Part shown: piece after piece, positions 38,232-46,684 of the stretch | How positions within the stretch are numbered: the stretch's first letter is position 1 | Layout of the letters: every line of letters begins with the position of its first letter | From: Actinomycetospora termitidis | Lineage (GTDB): Bacteria; Actinomycetota; Actinomycetes; Mycobacteriales; Pseudonocardiaceae | Assembly: GCF_030286555.1 (NCBI RefSeq) | Contig: NZ_JASVWF010000001.1 | Coordinates: 1,302,001 to 1,366,000, forward strand | DNA length: 64,000 bases | Direction of reading: 5' to 3' | Notes under the pieces: model-generated | Seen by the model: only the letters and a program-made list of their open reading frames with translations | Told to the model about the DNA's origin: nothing | Databases searched by the model: none | Made by a program: the position numbers and the translations under genes

Positions 38232-39026
38232 GTGCTGACGATCGGGGAGTTCTCGCGGCTGACCCACCTGAGCGTGCGGACCCTGCGCCGGTATCACGAG
38301 GCGTCGCTGCTGGAGCCCGCCGTGGTGGACGAGGGCACCGGGTACCGCTACTACGGCGTCGACCAGATCCCGACCGCGCAGGTCATCCACCGGCTCCGCG
38401 AACTCGACGTCCCGCTGGACGACGTGCAGCGCATCCTGCGGACCCCCGACCACGATGTCCGGGCGGCCCTGGTCGCGGACCACCTGCAACGCCTCGAGGC
38501 GCAGCTCGACCGCACCCGGACCGCGGTCGTGTCGCTGCGCCGCCTGCTCCGACCCGACCCCGCGCCGATCGACGTCGAGCTGCGCGCCGAGCCCGCCCGG
38601 ACGGTCGCGGCGGTGGAGGGCGTCCTCGGGGCCCACGAGGTGGAGAGCTGGTTCGCCGGCGCGGTCGCCGAGCTGGACGCGGCCGTGGGTCCCGCCGCGG
38701 CCGGGCCCCTCGGCGGCACCTACGACAACGCCCTCTTCGAGCAGGAGCGCGGTCACGCGCTGCTCTACCTGCCGACCGACGCGCCGCCGCGCACCGGGCG
38801 TGTGCACCCCGCGACGCTGCCGGCCGTCGAACTGGCCGTCGCCACCCACGTCGGCGAGCACGACGGCGCGGACGTCACCTACGGCGAACTCGGGACCTGG
38901 GTGGTGGAGAACGCGATGGCGGTGGCCGGGCCGGTGCGCGAGCGCTATCTCGTCGGCCCCCGTGACACGCGCGATCCCGCCGCGTGGCGCACCGAGATCG
39001 GCTGGCCGGTCTTCCGGGTCGGCTGA
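38232..39026 (+). CDS. MerR family regulator with GyrI-like ligand domain
   Basis: 264 residues from GTG 38232. N-terminal winged HTH: LTIGEFSRLTHLSVRTLRRYHEASLLEPAVVDEGTGYRYYGVDQIPTAQVIHRLRELDVPLDDVQRIL, then the dimerisation coiled coil (about 75-110), then a GyrI/effector-binding domain (about 115-264; FEQERGHALLYLPTDAPP, EIGWPVF). This matches multidrug-sensing regulators such as BmrR or TipA, so an organic ligand is likely. Probably autoregulated through the palindrome at 38197-38219. Confidence 0.9.
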   Translation: MLTIGEFSRLTHLSVRTLRRYHEASLLEPAVVDEGTGYRYYGVDQIPTAQVIHRLRELDVPLDDVQRILRTPDHDVRAALVADHLQRLEAQLDRTRTAVVSLRRLLRPDPAPIDVELRAEPARTVAAVEGVLGAHEVESWFAGAVAELDAAVGPAAAGPLGGTYDNALFEQERGHALLYLPTDAPPRTGRVHPATLPAVELAVATHVGEHDGADVTYGELGTWVVENAMAVAGPVRERYLVGPRDTRDPAAWRTEIGWPVFRVG

Positions 39027-39074
39027 CCGGGCGCCCGCAGGGGTCGGGGTGACGGACGTCGCGACGCGCCCCGG

Positions 39075-39548
39075 TCATCCGCCGAAGTGACGGGCCAGGC
39101 GACGGTGACGGTGCCGGAAGAACGCGGCGATGGCGGTCCGCAGGACCGGGCCGAGGCCGACCAGGGCCGCTCGTGGAGCGAGGACGATCCGGTCCTCGAC
39201 GACGGTGCCGCCGCCCGGGGCCGGGGACACGGTCCGCTCGTGGACCCACCGCCGCATGCTGAGCATGGTGGACTCCTCGCGGAACCGGCGGCCGGGCTCC
39301 AGCTCGACGATGCTCAGGTGGTCGTAGTCGACGGGCACGACACCGCCCAGTCGCAGCCATGCGCGTCCGATCGGCTCCCCGAGGCGCACGGTGTCGATGC
39401 TCAGCTGCTCCTGCCCGCGCGGTGGAGACATCGTCAGCCATGGGCGCATCTCGTCGTTGATGCCCGCCGGGCTGATCACCCGCCGCCACACGGCATCGAC
39501 GTCGGCGTCCACGACGGACCGGTGGGTGAACCCCCACTCCCGGTTCAC
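39075..39548 (-). CDS. SRPBCC (START-like) family protein
   Basis: 157 residues from GTG 39548, which overlaps the stop of the upstream gene (GTGA). Polyketide-cyclase/SRPBCC traits: opening VNREWGFTHRSVVDADVDAVWRRVISP, later PGRRFREESTMLSMRRWVHERTVSPAPGGGTVVEDRIVL, and an amphipathic C-terminal helix ending ARHFGG. The fold binds hydrophobic ligands; function is unknown. Second gene of a two-gene minus-strand unit. Confidence 0.75.
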   Translation of the reverse strand: MNREWGFTHRSVVDADVDAVWRRVISPAGINDEMRPWLTMSPPRGQEQLSIDTVRLGEPIGRAWLRLGGVVPVDYDHLSIVELEPGRRFREESTMLSMRRWVHERTVSPAPGGGTVVEDRIVLAPRAALVGLGPVLRTAIAAFFRHRHRRLARHFGG

Positions 39549-39850
39549 GAGCGGAGTGCGACCTCGTAGGTCTCGAGGAGCATCGACGACAGCACGGCCG
39601 CGGCTCCGTCCTCGCTCCGGATCCCGTTCGGCTGTGCCTGCGCCACCGCCTCCATCTGCTCCCGGGTGGTCCACAGCGAGATGACGACGACCTTGCCGCT
39701 GTCGGCGTCGGTGAGCACGTAGTAGCCCTCGAAGCCCGCCTGCCGGTCGGCGTCCGCGAGCTGCTCGCGGGCGAAGACCAGGAAGTCCTCGATCCCTGCG
39801 GACCCCGCCTCGCCCGTGATCACCCGTGCGTACACGGAATCCAGGTTCAC
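39545..39850 (-). CDS. Small dimeric alpha-beta barrel (ABM-like) protein
   Basis: 101 residues from GTG 39850. VNLDSVYARVITGEAGSAGIEDFLVFAREQLADADRQAGFEGYYVLTDADSGKVVVISLWTTREQMEAV follows the antibiotic-biosynthesis-monooxygenase pattern (beta-strand, helix, strand with VVISLW). No catalytic residues can be assigned. Upstream in-frame sequence is rejected because it would run through the palindromic operator at 39911-39934. Coupled to the SRPBCC gene; divergent from the flavin monooxygenase gene. Confidence 0.65.
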   Translation of the reverse strand: MNLDSVYARVITGEAGSAGIEDFLVFAREQLADADRQAGFEGYYVLTDADSGKVVVISLWTTREQMEAVAQAQPNGIRSEDGAAAVLSSMLLETYEVALRS

Positions 39851-39910
39851 GAGTGCGCCCGCCGGGCGCAAGTCCGCCCTGAGTTGCGTGGGTCCAACCC
39901 AGAGGTCACT

Positions 39911-39934
39911 CTGACTTGTGTCGACGCAAGTCAG
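39911..39934. promoter_or_regulatory. Operator-like 24-bp palindrome (CTGACTTG...CAAGTCAG)
   Basis: Arms CTGACTTGTGTC and GACGCAAGTCAG match at 11 of 12 positions. A weaker related dyad, GCAAGTC...GAGTTGC, lies about 40 bases to the left. The site sits between the ABM-like gene and the monooxygenase, 32 bases before the latter's start; the MarR-type gene at 41137 is a possible owner. Confidence 0.75.
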
Positions 39935-39965
39935 ATGTCGACGGCCCGCCTCCGGAGGAGCGATC

Positions 39966-41132
39966 ATGACCCTGTCCAGCCGATGCACCGCCCCCGTCCA
40001 CGACGGTGCGGCCTCCGCCCTGTCCGCGGCCCGCGACCTCGCCGGCCTCGTCACCGCCCGCGCCGAGCAGGGGGAGAAGGACGGCGCGGTCCCGGACGAC
40101 GTGGTCGGTGCGCTCTCCGACGCCGGGCTCCTGCACCTGCTCGTGGCGTCGGAGCTCGGCGGCTCCGGGCTCGAGATCGACGCCTTCGGCGAGGTCGCCG
40201 AGGAGATCGGCCGTGCGGACGCGTCGACCGGCTGGTGCTACATCGCGAACGCGGTGGTCACCGGCCTCGTCGCGGGCCATCTCGACGACGAGGGCGCGAG
40301 TGCGCTCTTCGCCCGGGACGGGCGGGCCGTCGCGGCGGGGATGCTCACGCCGCGCGGCACCGTCACGGCGGTCGACGGAGGTCTGCGGGTCGGCGGCGAG
40401 TACTCCTTCGCCAGCGGCTCCCGCCACGCGCAGTGGATCGGTGCCGCGGGCCTGCTCGCCAGCGCTGAGCGGCCCACGTCGCGGGTCTTCCTCCTCCCGC
40501 GCGCCGACGTCGAGTTCCGCGGCAACTGGGCGGTCCTCGGGCTGCGTGCCACGCACAGCGTCGACTACACCGTGCCGCCCCGGTTCGTGCGGTCCGCATT
40601 CACCTTCGACCCCGCCTCGTGTCGCCCGGCGCGCGGGCAGGTGAGTCTGCGCCTGGGAACGGTGGCGTTGAGCGCCGCCGGGCACGCCGCGGTCGCCCTC
40701 GGGACCGCCCGGCGTGCGCTCGAGGAGATCGTCCGCATCGTCGGCGCGGGCAAGGTGCGTCCGCCCATGCCTCCGCTGCGCGACCAGTCCGGCTTCCGGA
40801 CCGACTTCGCGGAGCTCGACGGCCGCTACCGGGCCGCGCGCGCCCGCCACCACGAGGTCCTGCGGGACGCCGTCGCCGCGGCAGCGAGCCCGGAGCCAGT
40901 GCCGGAGGTGGTGACCCAGCGCATCCGGCAGACCGCCACGATCACGGTCGACACCTGCCTGCACGTCGTGTCGCGGTGCTTCGAGTGGTCGGGGAGCACC
41001 GGGCTGCGTGACCCGCACCCCCTGCAGCGGTGCCTGCGCGACATGTACGCCCAGAAGCAGCACGTGCTGGTCGACGCCAACTCCCTCGCCCCGACGGCGC
41101 CGGCCCTGATGGAGCAGCTGCGCACGGGGTGA
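39966..41132 (+). CDS. Acyl-CoA-dehydrogenase-fold flavin monooxygenase (HsaA/DszC-like)
   Basis: 388 residues, ATG after GGAGGAGCG. The ACAD fold is apparent (LLHLLVASELGGSGLEIDAFGEVAEEIGRADASTGWCYIANA; SFASGSRHAQWIGAAGLL), but the dehydrogenase C-terminal GxGTxEI motif is missing. The pattern fits the oxygenase component of two-component flavin-dependent monooxygenases, such as HsaA, DszC and indole or phenol hydroxylases. Such enzymes need a separate flavin reductase; an FMN reductase gene lies at 44207, though in another operon. The substrate is unknown, probably aromatic. Confidence 0.8.
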   Translation: MTLSSRCTAPVHDGAASALSAARDLAGLVTARAEQGEKDGAVPDDVVGALSDAGLLHLLVASELGGSGLEIDAFGEVAEEIGRADASTGWCYIANAVVTGLVAGHLDDEGASALFARDGRAVAAGMLTPRGTVTAVDGGLRVGGEYSFASGSRHAQWIGAAGLLASAERPTSRVFLLPRADVEFRGNWAVLGLRATHSVDYTVPPRFVRSAFTFDPASCRPARGQVSLRLGTVALSAAGHAAVALGTARRALEEIVRIVGAGKVRPPMPPLRDQSGFRTDFAELDGRYRAARARHHEVLRDAVAAAASPEPVPEVVTQRIRQTATITVDTCLHVVSRCFEWSGSTGLRDPHPLQRCLRDMYAQKQHVLVDANSLAPTAPALMEQLRTG

Positions 41133-41136
41133 GGGG

Positions 41137-41622
41137 TCACGTCCGACGGCGGTCGATCCCGGCGCCGAGGTCGATGTCGTGGGCCGCGGCGTGCCGGCGG
41201 ACGACGCTGCTGAGCAGCGCGGAGAGTCGGTTGCGGTCGCGCTCGCCGAGGTCCTCGGCGAGGGTCGTGAGCTGCTCCCCGACCGCGGCGACGAAGTCCT
41301 GCGCGATCCGCCGACCGTCGTCGGTCAGCAGCACCTGGAACGAGCGGCCGTCGCACGGCGACGCGGCGCGGCGCACCAGGCCGCGCCGCTCGGCGCGGTC
41401 GACCAGGCCGGTCGTGCTCGACTTGTCGAGGTCCAGCAGTCGGCGGACGTCGGCCATGGTCGGTTCCCGGTCCCGGAGCACGCCCAGGAGGCGCGCCTGC
41501 AGGGGTGACAGGTCGTGGGCGGCTGCGGCGTCCGCGAAGACGGCCTGGACGAGCATCGAGGTCTGGACGAGCCCGTCGACGAGGCCGAGGTCCTCGGTCC
41601 GGGCGGGCGTGCTGGCGCTCAC
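41137..41622 (-). CDS. MarR family regulator
   Basis: 161 residues from GTG 41622. Winged HTH: LSPLQARLLGVLRDREPTMADVRRLLDLDKSSTTGLVDRAERRGLVRRAASPCDGRSFQVLLTDDGRRI, with flanking dimerisation helices. It is divergent from the MFS-LLM-FMN reductase operon, with two palindromic sites in the 77-base gap, so it is almost certainly the repressor of that operon and of itself. A single Cys (about residue 93) within the wing could allow redox sensing; this is speculative. Confidence 0.88.
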   Translation of the reverse strand: MSASTPARTEDLGLVDGLVQTSMLVQAVFADAAAAHDLSPLQARLLGVLRDREPTMADVRRLLDLDKSSTTGLVDRAERRGLVRRAASPCDGRSFQVLLTDDGRRIAQDFVAAVGEQLTTLAEDLGERDRNRLSALLSSVVRRHAAAHDIDLGAGIDRRRT

Positions 41623-41647
41623 ATCCCGATCCTAACGGTGGCGTTCG

Positions 41648-41684
41648 GTACGTGGCACGTACTAACTTGGTACGTGCTACGTAC
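41648..41684. promoter_or_regulatory. Twin MarR operators, 22 bp apart
   Basis: GTACGTGGCACGTAC (41648-41662) and GTACGTGCTACGTAC (41670-41684) are both palindromic and begin 22 bases apart, two helical turns. The second ends 16 bases before the MFS start. This geometry suits cooperative repressor binding over the promoter. Confidence 0.85.
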
Positions 41685-41699
41685 TGAATGGAGGCTCGG

Positions 41700-43157
41700 A
41701 TGAGCTCGCAGACGTTGACCTCCCCGCCGGGAGAACCGGTGGAGGGGCCTCCGGCGCCACCCGTGCACCGCCCGCTCGTGCTTGCGCTGACCTGCACGGG
41801 CGTGCTGCTGGTCGGGATCGACATGACCGCGGTGAACGTCGCCCTCCCCGCGATCGGGCGCGAGTTCGGCACCGGCGCCTCGGGGCTGTCGTGGACGATC
41901 GACGCCTACACGCTGGTCCTCGCCGCGACGTTGATGGCCGGGTCCTCGGCGGCCGACCGGTTCGGGCGCAAGCGGGTGTTCTGCCTCGGCCTGACCGTCT
42001 TCGCCGTCGCGTCCGCGCTGTGCGCGCTCGCCCCCGGCCTCGGGTGGCTCGTCGCGTTCCGCGCGCTCCAGGCGGTCGGCGGGTCGATGCTCAACCCGGT
42101 CGCCATGGCGATCCTGAGCTCGATCTATCCCGGACGCACGGAGCGGGCCCGGGCGCTCGGGGTGTGGGGCGGGGTCACCGGGCTCTCCCTGGCCGTCGGA
42201 CCGATCGTCGGCGGGGCCCTCGTCGACTCCCCTCTGGGGTGGCGGTGGATCTTCCTGATCAACGTCCCCATCGGCCTGCTCGGCATGGCCCTCACCCGCC
42301 GCTTCGTGCCCGAGTCCCGCGCCGACCGGCCCCGTCGCTTCGATCCCGTGGGACAGGTGCTGATCGCGGTCGCCCTGACCGCGCTGACCTTCGGCGTCAT
42401 CGAGGGTCCGCACCTCGGCTGGGCCTCGCCCGCCGTCGTATGCGTGTTCGTCCTCGCGGTGCTGGCGGTGGCCGTGTTCGTGGCCTACGAGCAGCGCCGT
42501 CGGGAACCACTGCTCGACCTGCGGTTCTTCCGCAGCGTGCCGTTCTCCGGCGCCAACGTTGTCGCGATGGTCGGCTTCGCGTCCCTCGGCTCGTTCCTCT
42601 ACCTCTCGAGCATCTACCTCGAACAGGCCAGGCACTTCTCGCCGCTCGAGACCGGCCTGATCCTCGTCCCCCTCGCCGCGGTCAGCGTCGTGTGGGGACC
42701 GGTCAGCGGCCACGTCCTCGCCCGCTGGGGCGCGCGGCCGTGCCTCGTCGTCGGCGGGGTGTCCTACGTGGTCGCCGGGCTCCTGCTGTCCACGGTCACG
42801 ACGACCACCCCGATCTGGCTGCTGCTCCTCGCGGCCGCCGCCATGGGCCTGGGCAACTCGAGCATCAGCGGCACCGTCACGAACGCCGCGGTCGCGGGGA
42901 TGCCCGCCGCGCAGGCCAGCGTCGCGGCCGGGGTGGCCGCCACGACCCGGCAGATCGGTCAGACGGTCGGTGTCGCGGTCGCGGGCGTCACCATCGCGCA
43001 CGTCGCGCTCGACCAGGTCGAGCAGCTCGCCGCGAGCACCCACGTCGGGTGGTGGCTGATCGCGGCCTACGGCGTCGCGATCGTCGTGCTCGGCGTCGTC
43101 AGCACCACCCGGTGGGCCCGCGCCACGGCCCGCCGCGCCACCTCCGGGAGCGCCTGA
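41700..43157 (+). CDS. DHA2-type (14-helix) MFS drug exporter
   Basis: 485 residues; ATG 41700 is placed five bases after GGAGG, and the in-frame ATG at 41688 precedes that site. About 14 membrane segments. Motifs: LLVGIDMTAVNVALPAIGREF (motif D1), GSSAADRFGRKRVF (motif A), VGGSMLNPVAMAIL and GLSLAVGPIVGGALV (motif C). DHA2 proteins extrude drugs or metabolites by proton antiport. MarR control supports an inducible efflux role. The next start overlaps the stop (TGATG). Confidence 0.9.
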   Translation: MSSQTLTSPPGEPVEGPPAPPVHRPLVLALTCTGVLLVGIDMTAVNVALPAIGREFGTGASGLSWTIDAYTLVLAATLMAGSSAADRFGRKRVFCLGLTVFAVASALCALAPGLGWLVAFRALQAVGGSMLNPVAMAILSSIYPGRTERARALGVWGGVTGLSLAVGPIVGGALVDSPLGWRWIFLINVPIGLLGMALTRRFVPESRADRPRRFDPVGQVLIAVALTALTFGVIEGPHLGWASPAVVCVFVLAVLAVAVFVAYEQRRREPLLDLRFFRSVPFSGANVVAMVGFASLGSFLYLSSIYLEQARHFSPLETGLILVPLAAVSVVWGPVSGHVLARWGARPCLVVGGVSYVVAGLLLSTVTTTTPIWLLLLAAAAMGLGNSSISGTVTNAAVAGMPAAQASVAAGVAATTRQIGQTVGVAVAGVTIAHVALDQVEQLAASTHVGWWLIAAYGVAIVVLGVVSTTRWARATARRATSGSA

Positions 43158-44164
43158 TGGAACTCGGGATCTTCACCTTCGCCGACGTCGTCGCCGACCC
43201 CGTCACCGGGGACGCCCCGACCCCCGCCCGGCGTCTGCGCGACGTCGTCGACCTCGCCGTCCTCGCGGACGACGGCGGTCTGGAGGTCTTCGGGGTCGGC
43301 GAGCACCACCGGCGGGACTTCGCGGTCACCTCCCCGGCCGTCGTGCTCGGTGCGGTGGCCACCCGCACCCGCCGTCTCCGCCTGACCAGCGCCGTGACCG
43401 TCCTGAGCTCCGCCGACCCGGTCCGGGTCTTCGAGGACTTCACGACGGTGGACCTGCTCAGTGACGGGCGTGCCGAGATCCTGGCCGGCCGGGGCGCCTT
43501 CATCGAGTCCTTCCCCCTCTACGGCGCCGACCCCGCGGACTACGAGGCGCTGTTCGACGAGAAGATCGACCTCCTCCTGCGCCTGACCCGCGACGAGACG
43601 GTCACCTGGAGCGGGAGGTTCCGGCCGGCCCTGGACCACCAGCCCGTGTTCCCGCGTCCGGTCCAGCCCCGCCTGCCGGTCGGCGTCGGTGTGGGCGGGT
43701 CGCCCGCGTCGTTCCTCCGGGCGGGCCGGCTCGGGCTCCCGATCACGATCGGCATCGTCGGCGGCCGTCCCGAGGCCCTGGCGCCGCACGTCGTCGACTA
43801 CCGCGCCGCCGCCGAGCGGGCCGGGCACGACGCGGCCGCCCTGCCGGTCGCGCTCACCGCGCACGCCTTCGTCGCCCGCACCTCCCAGGAGGCCGGCGAC
43901 GTCTTCTACCCGCGCTACGCCGCCATGGCCGAGCTCGCGGGCCGCTCCCTGTCGCGAGAGCAGTTCGACCGGGCGCGGGGCCTCGACGGCCACCTGGTCG
44001 TCGGCAGCCCCGCCGAGGTCACCGAGAAGCTCCTCCACCAGCAGGAGATCTTCGGCCATCAGCGCTTCCTCGCGCAGATCCCGCACGGCCCCCTCCCGCA
44101 CAAGGACGCCATGCGCGCGGTCGAGCTCCTGGGTGCGGACGTCGCCCCGCACCTGGCCCCCTGA
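43157..44164 (+). CDS. LLM class flavin-dependent oxidoreductase (luciferase-like)
   Basis: 335 residues, ATG overlapping the exporter stop by one base. TIM-barrel LLM features: MELGIFTFADVV, FGVGEHHRRDFAVTSPAVVLGAVATRTRRLRLTSAVTVLSSADPVRVFEDFTTVDLLSDGRAEILAGRGAF, VGVGVGGSPASFLRAGRLGLPI. It most resembles the Atu2307/SP_0267-type branch of unknown substrate. Such proteins use FMNH2 or F420; the FMN reductase 42 bases downstream suggests FMNH2, making a self-contained monooxygenase system. Confidence 0.87.
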   Translation: MELGIFTFADVVADPVTGDAPTPARRLRDVVDLAVLADDGGLEVFGVGEHHRRDFAVTSPAVVLGAVATRTRRLRLTSAVTVLSSADPVRVFEDFTTVDLLSDGRAEILAGRGAFIESFPLYGADPADYEALFDEKIDLLLRLTRDETVTWSGRFRPALDHQPVFPRPVQPRLPVGVGVGGSPASFLRAGRLGLPITIGIVGGRPEALAPHVVDYRAAAERAGHDAAALPVALTAHAFVARTSQEAGDVFYPRYAAMAELAGRSLSREQFDRARGLDGHLVVGSPAEVTEKLLHQQEIFGHQRFLAQIPHGPLPHKDAMRAVELLGADVAPHLAP

Positions 44165-44206
44165 TCCACGAATCCCACGAATCCCACGGAAGAGAGGAAC
44201 GACGTC

Positions 44207-44767
44207 ATGAAGCTCGAGATCATCATCGCCAGCACCCGACCGGGCCGCATCGGTCCGACGGTCGCCGAGTGGATGCACCGGGAGGCGGTCGAGCACGGCG
44301 GCTTCGACGAGGTCGAACTGGTCGACCTGGCCGAGGTGGACCTGCCGTTCTTCAACGAGCCCAAGCACCCGCGTCTGGGCGACTACGTGCACGAGCACAC
44401 GAAGGCGTGGAGCGCGATGGTGGCGTCGGCCGACGCGTTCGTCATCGTGATGCCCGAGTACAACTTCGGGTACAACGCCGAGCTCAAGAACGCCCTCGAC
44501 TACCTGCACGCCGAGTGGAGGTACAAGCCGGTCGGGCTGGTGAGCTACGGCGGCGTCTCGGCCGGCACGCGCGCCGCCCAGATGCTCAAGCAGGTGCTGA
44601 CGACCCTGCGGATGACACCGGTGTTCGAGGCGGTCTCGCTGCCCTTCGTCAACCAGATGATCGCCGACGGGGAGTTCGTCCCGAACGAGATCGCCCTCGG
44701 CGCGGCGAAGGCGATGCTCGACGAGCTCCTGCGGACCGCCGACGCGCTCGCACCCCTGCGCGCGTGA
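44207..44767 (+). CDS. NADPH-dependent FMN reductase
   Basis: 186 residues, ATG after AGAGAGGAACG. Flavodoxin-like fold: IIIASTRPGRIGPTVAEWM binds the FMN phosphate (about 5-23) and IVMPEYNFGYNAELKNALDYL is the family's conserved MPEYN segment. It supplies reduced FMN, most simply to the LLM monooxygenase encoded upstream in the same MarR-controlled operon. A short tandem repeat, ACGAATCCC twice, precedes it. Confidence 0.92.
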   Translation: MKLEIIIASTRPGRIGPTVAEWMHREAVEHGGFDEVELVDLAEVDLPFFNEPKHPRLGDYVHEHTKAWSAMVASADAFVIVMPEYNFGYNAELKNALDYLHAEWRYKPVGLVSYGGVSAGTRAAQMLKQVLTTLRMTPVFEAVSLPFVNQMIADGEFVPNEIALGAAKAMLDELLRTADALAPLRA

Positions 44768-45061
44768 CCGCACCACCACGACCACGAGAGCGTCGCCCAC
44801 GGCGTGACGACGTCGATGTACTACGAGGACCCCGACGGCAACTTCGTCGAGATGCAGATCGACCTCTTCGACGACCCCGACGACGCGACCGCGTTCCTGG
44901 TCGGGGCCGAGTTCGCGAGCGACCCGGTCGGGCCGCCGTTCGACCCGGAGGCGATGGTGGCGGCGCGCCGGGCCGGGGCATCGGTCGACGAGCTGACCAC
45001 GCAGGAGTGGGCGTCGCACACCGTCGGGCCCGACCCGATGACCGCGCTCGGTGGGAACTGA
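44768..45061 (+). pseudogene. Truncated VOC (glyoxalase/dioxygenase-like) protein remnant
   Basis: In the same frame as the FMN reductase and directly after its stop codon, translation reads HHHDHESVAHGVTTSMYYEDP, DGNFVEMQIDLFDDP and so on. HGVTTSMYYEDPDGNFVEMQID is the C-terminal half of a vicinal-oxygen-chelate module, including its metal-ligand Glu, but the N-terminal half with the partner ligand is missing. The only starts available (GTG 44804 and a later ATG) fall inside the motif and give 85 residues or fewer. Most likely the end of a lost VOC gene; a short functional half-module is less likely. Confidence 0.65.
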
Positions 45062-45068
45062 GGCGTGG

Positions 45069-46580
45069 TCATCGGCCTCCCCCGATCGACCGGCGGGCGG
45101 TCTCCAGCTCCACGGCGACCAGCGTGGCGCCGAGCCGGGGCGGGGTGAGGCTGCCGGGCCCGAGCAGGGCCTCGATCCGGTCGAGGCGCTTGTAGAGGCT
45201 CTGGCGCTGGAGGTGCAGGGCGTCGGCCGTCGCGGTCTTCCGGCCCAGGTGTCGCAGGTAGACGGTCAGGGTCTCGAGCAGGCGCCCGTCCCCGTCGTCG
45301 GCGGCGAGCAGGTCCCCGAGCTGGTCGTCGACGAACCCGGCGACCACCTCCGACCGGTCCAGCCCGACGAGCAGCCGTTCGACCGCCAACGCCCCGGCGT
45401 CGACGACGGCGGGGGTCCCGGCGGGCAGGCGCAGGTCGTGCACCCCGGAGGCGGCGACCAGCGAGCGGGCGAGGGCGGGCGCGTCGTCGGCGAGCGGCCC
45501 GACCACCAGGCGGGCGCCCTCGGGCAGGGTGACCGCGGCCAGCTCGGCGAGCAGGTCCGCGCGGGCCCCGGCGCGCGCGGGGAGCCCGACGACGGCGAGG
45601 TGCCGGCGGTCGCGGACCTGCGCGAGGACCCGTCGTCCCCGCCGGCGCAGGGCGGTCTCGACGAGCAGGGCACGCGGGGTCGCGGAGGCGAACGTGGTCA
45701 CCACGGCGACGTGGGCGCCGTCGTCGAGCCCGAGGCGGTCGGCGAGCTCGAGGTAGCGCGGTGACGCGGTCTCGCCCGCGAGCGCCAGGGTCAGCAGATC
45801 GCGCTCGGCGTGGTCGAGGGCGGTCGGCGGACGGCGACGCATGAGGGCCAGCCCGATCGCCTCGGGGGCCTTCTCGACGGCGGCGTCCAGCACAGCGGCC
45901 TCGGCACGCTCGCGGGGTCGCAGCGTCAGGATCGCGATCGTCATGCCGGTCACCGTGATCGCGGCGGACCAGACCTCCCCGTCGACCGGGCGGCCGTCCC
46001 GGCTCGTGTCGCCGGGAGCCGCGGCGACGACGTCCCCGGCCAGCGACGTGACGTCGACGTCCGCCGCGGTCTCGACGGCGAGCAGCTCGAGCAGCTCGTC
46101 GAGCTCCGCCCCGGCCCCGAGCGCCTCGACCAGGGTGTGGGAGATGCGGTCGAGCAGCTGCAGCCGGCGCACCGACGCGTGCGCGAGCTGGCCGTTGACG
46201 GTGCGGCACACCTCCACGAACGGCACGACCCGGCGGAGCTCGAGCAGCGGGAGCCCGAGCCGGTCGGCCTCCTCGCGCATCTCCGTGGGGACCTCCGGCA
46301 GCGCGTCGCCGGTCTCGACGGCGAGCGCGGCCACCGCACGGGCCGCGAGGTCGCGGACGTAGCGCCGACGCGTCGCGGCGCCCGCCGTCGCGAGCACGAC
46401 GCCGCCGACGAGGAGCAGCTCCCCGCCGTGCAACAGGTCGGCGATGTTGAGCACCTCGCTGGTGTGCACCCACGAGACCGGGGCGGACGCCCCGGAGCCC
46501 GTCGGGTCGCCCGCCACGACCACCGGGTCGGCCGCGGCGAGGCTCGGATCGCGAAGCACGTGTCCCAGCGGTAACGACAT
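45069..46580 (-). CDS. PucR family transcriptional regulator
   Basis: 503 residues from ATG 46580. N-terminal PucR ligand domain (LGHVLRDPSLAAADPVVVAG..., WVHTSEVLNIADLLHGGELLLVGG), a middle GGDEF-like CdaR region, and the C-terminal PucR HTH (LLETLTVYLRHLGRKTATADALHLQRQSLYKRLDRIEALLG). Family members sense purine breakdown products such as allantoin, or other nitrogen compounds. It is divergent from the permease-CE4-creatinase operon with 104 bases between starts, hence its likely regulator. Confidence 0.92.
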   Translation of the reverse strand: MSLPLGHVLRDPSLAAADPVVVAGDPTGSGASAPVSWVHTSEVLNIADLLHGGELLLVGGVVLATAGAATRRRYVRDLAARAVAALAVETGDALPEVPTEMREEADRLGLPLLELRRVVPFVEVCRTVNGQLAHASVRRLQLLDRISHTLVEALGAGAELDELLELLAVETAADVDVTSLAGDVVAAAPGDTSRDGRPVDGEVWSAAITVTGMTIAILTLRPRERAEAAVLDAAVEKAPEAIGLALMRRRPPTALDHAERDLLTLALAGETASPRYLELADRLGLDDGAHVAVVTTFASATPRALLVETALRRRGRRVLAQVRDRRHLAVVGLPARAGARADLLAELAAVTLPEGARLVVGPLADDAPALARSLVAASGVHDLRLPAGTPAVVDAGALAVERLLVGLDRSEVVAGFVDDQLGDLLAADDGDGRLLETLTVYLRHLGRKTATADALHLQRQSLYKRLDRIEALLGPGSLTPPRLGATLVAVELETARRSIGGGR

Positions 46581-46684
46581 GACGGAACGTCACCTCATCT
46601 CCTGGCGTCGGGGACATTCTGTCCCTCCTGACGACGAGGTGGCGAGGGCCACGCTCATCGGGTCACCAGCCGTGGGAGGCCCCG

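Noticed and set aside
44163-44190. Short tandem repeat (ACGAATCCC twice) as a CRISPR or attachment site
   Set aside because: Only two adjacent 9-base units without spacers or neighbouring mobile genes; likely slippage in a leader.
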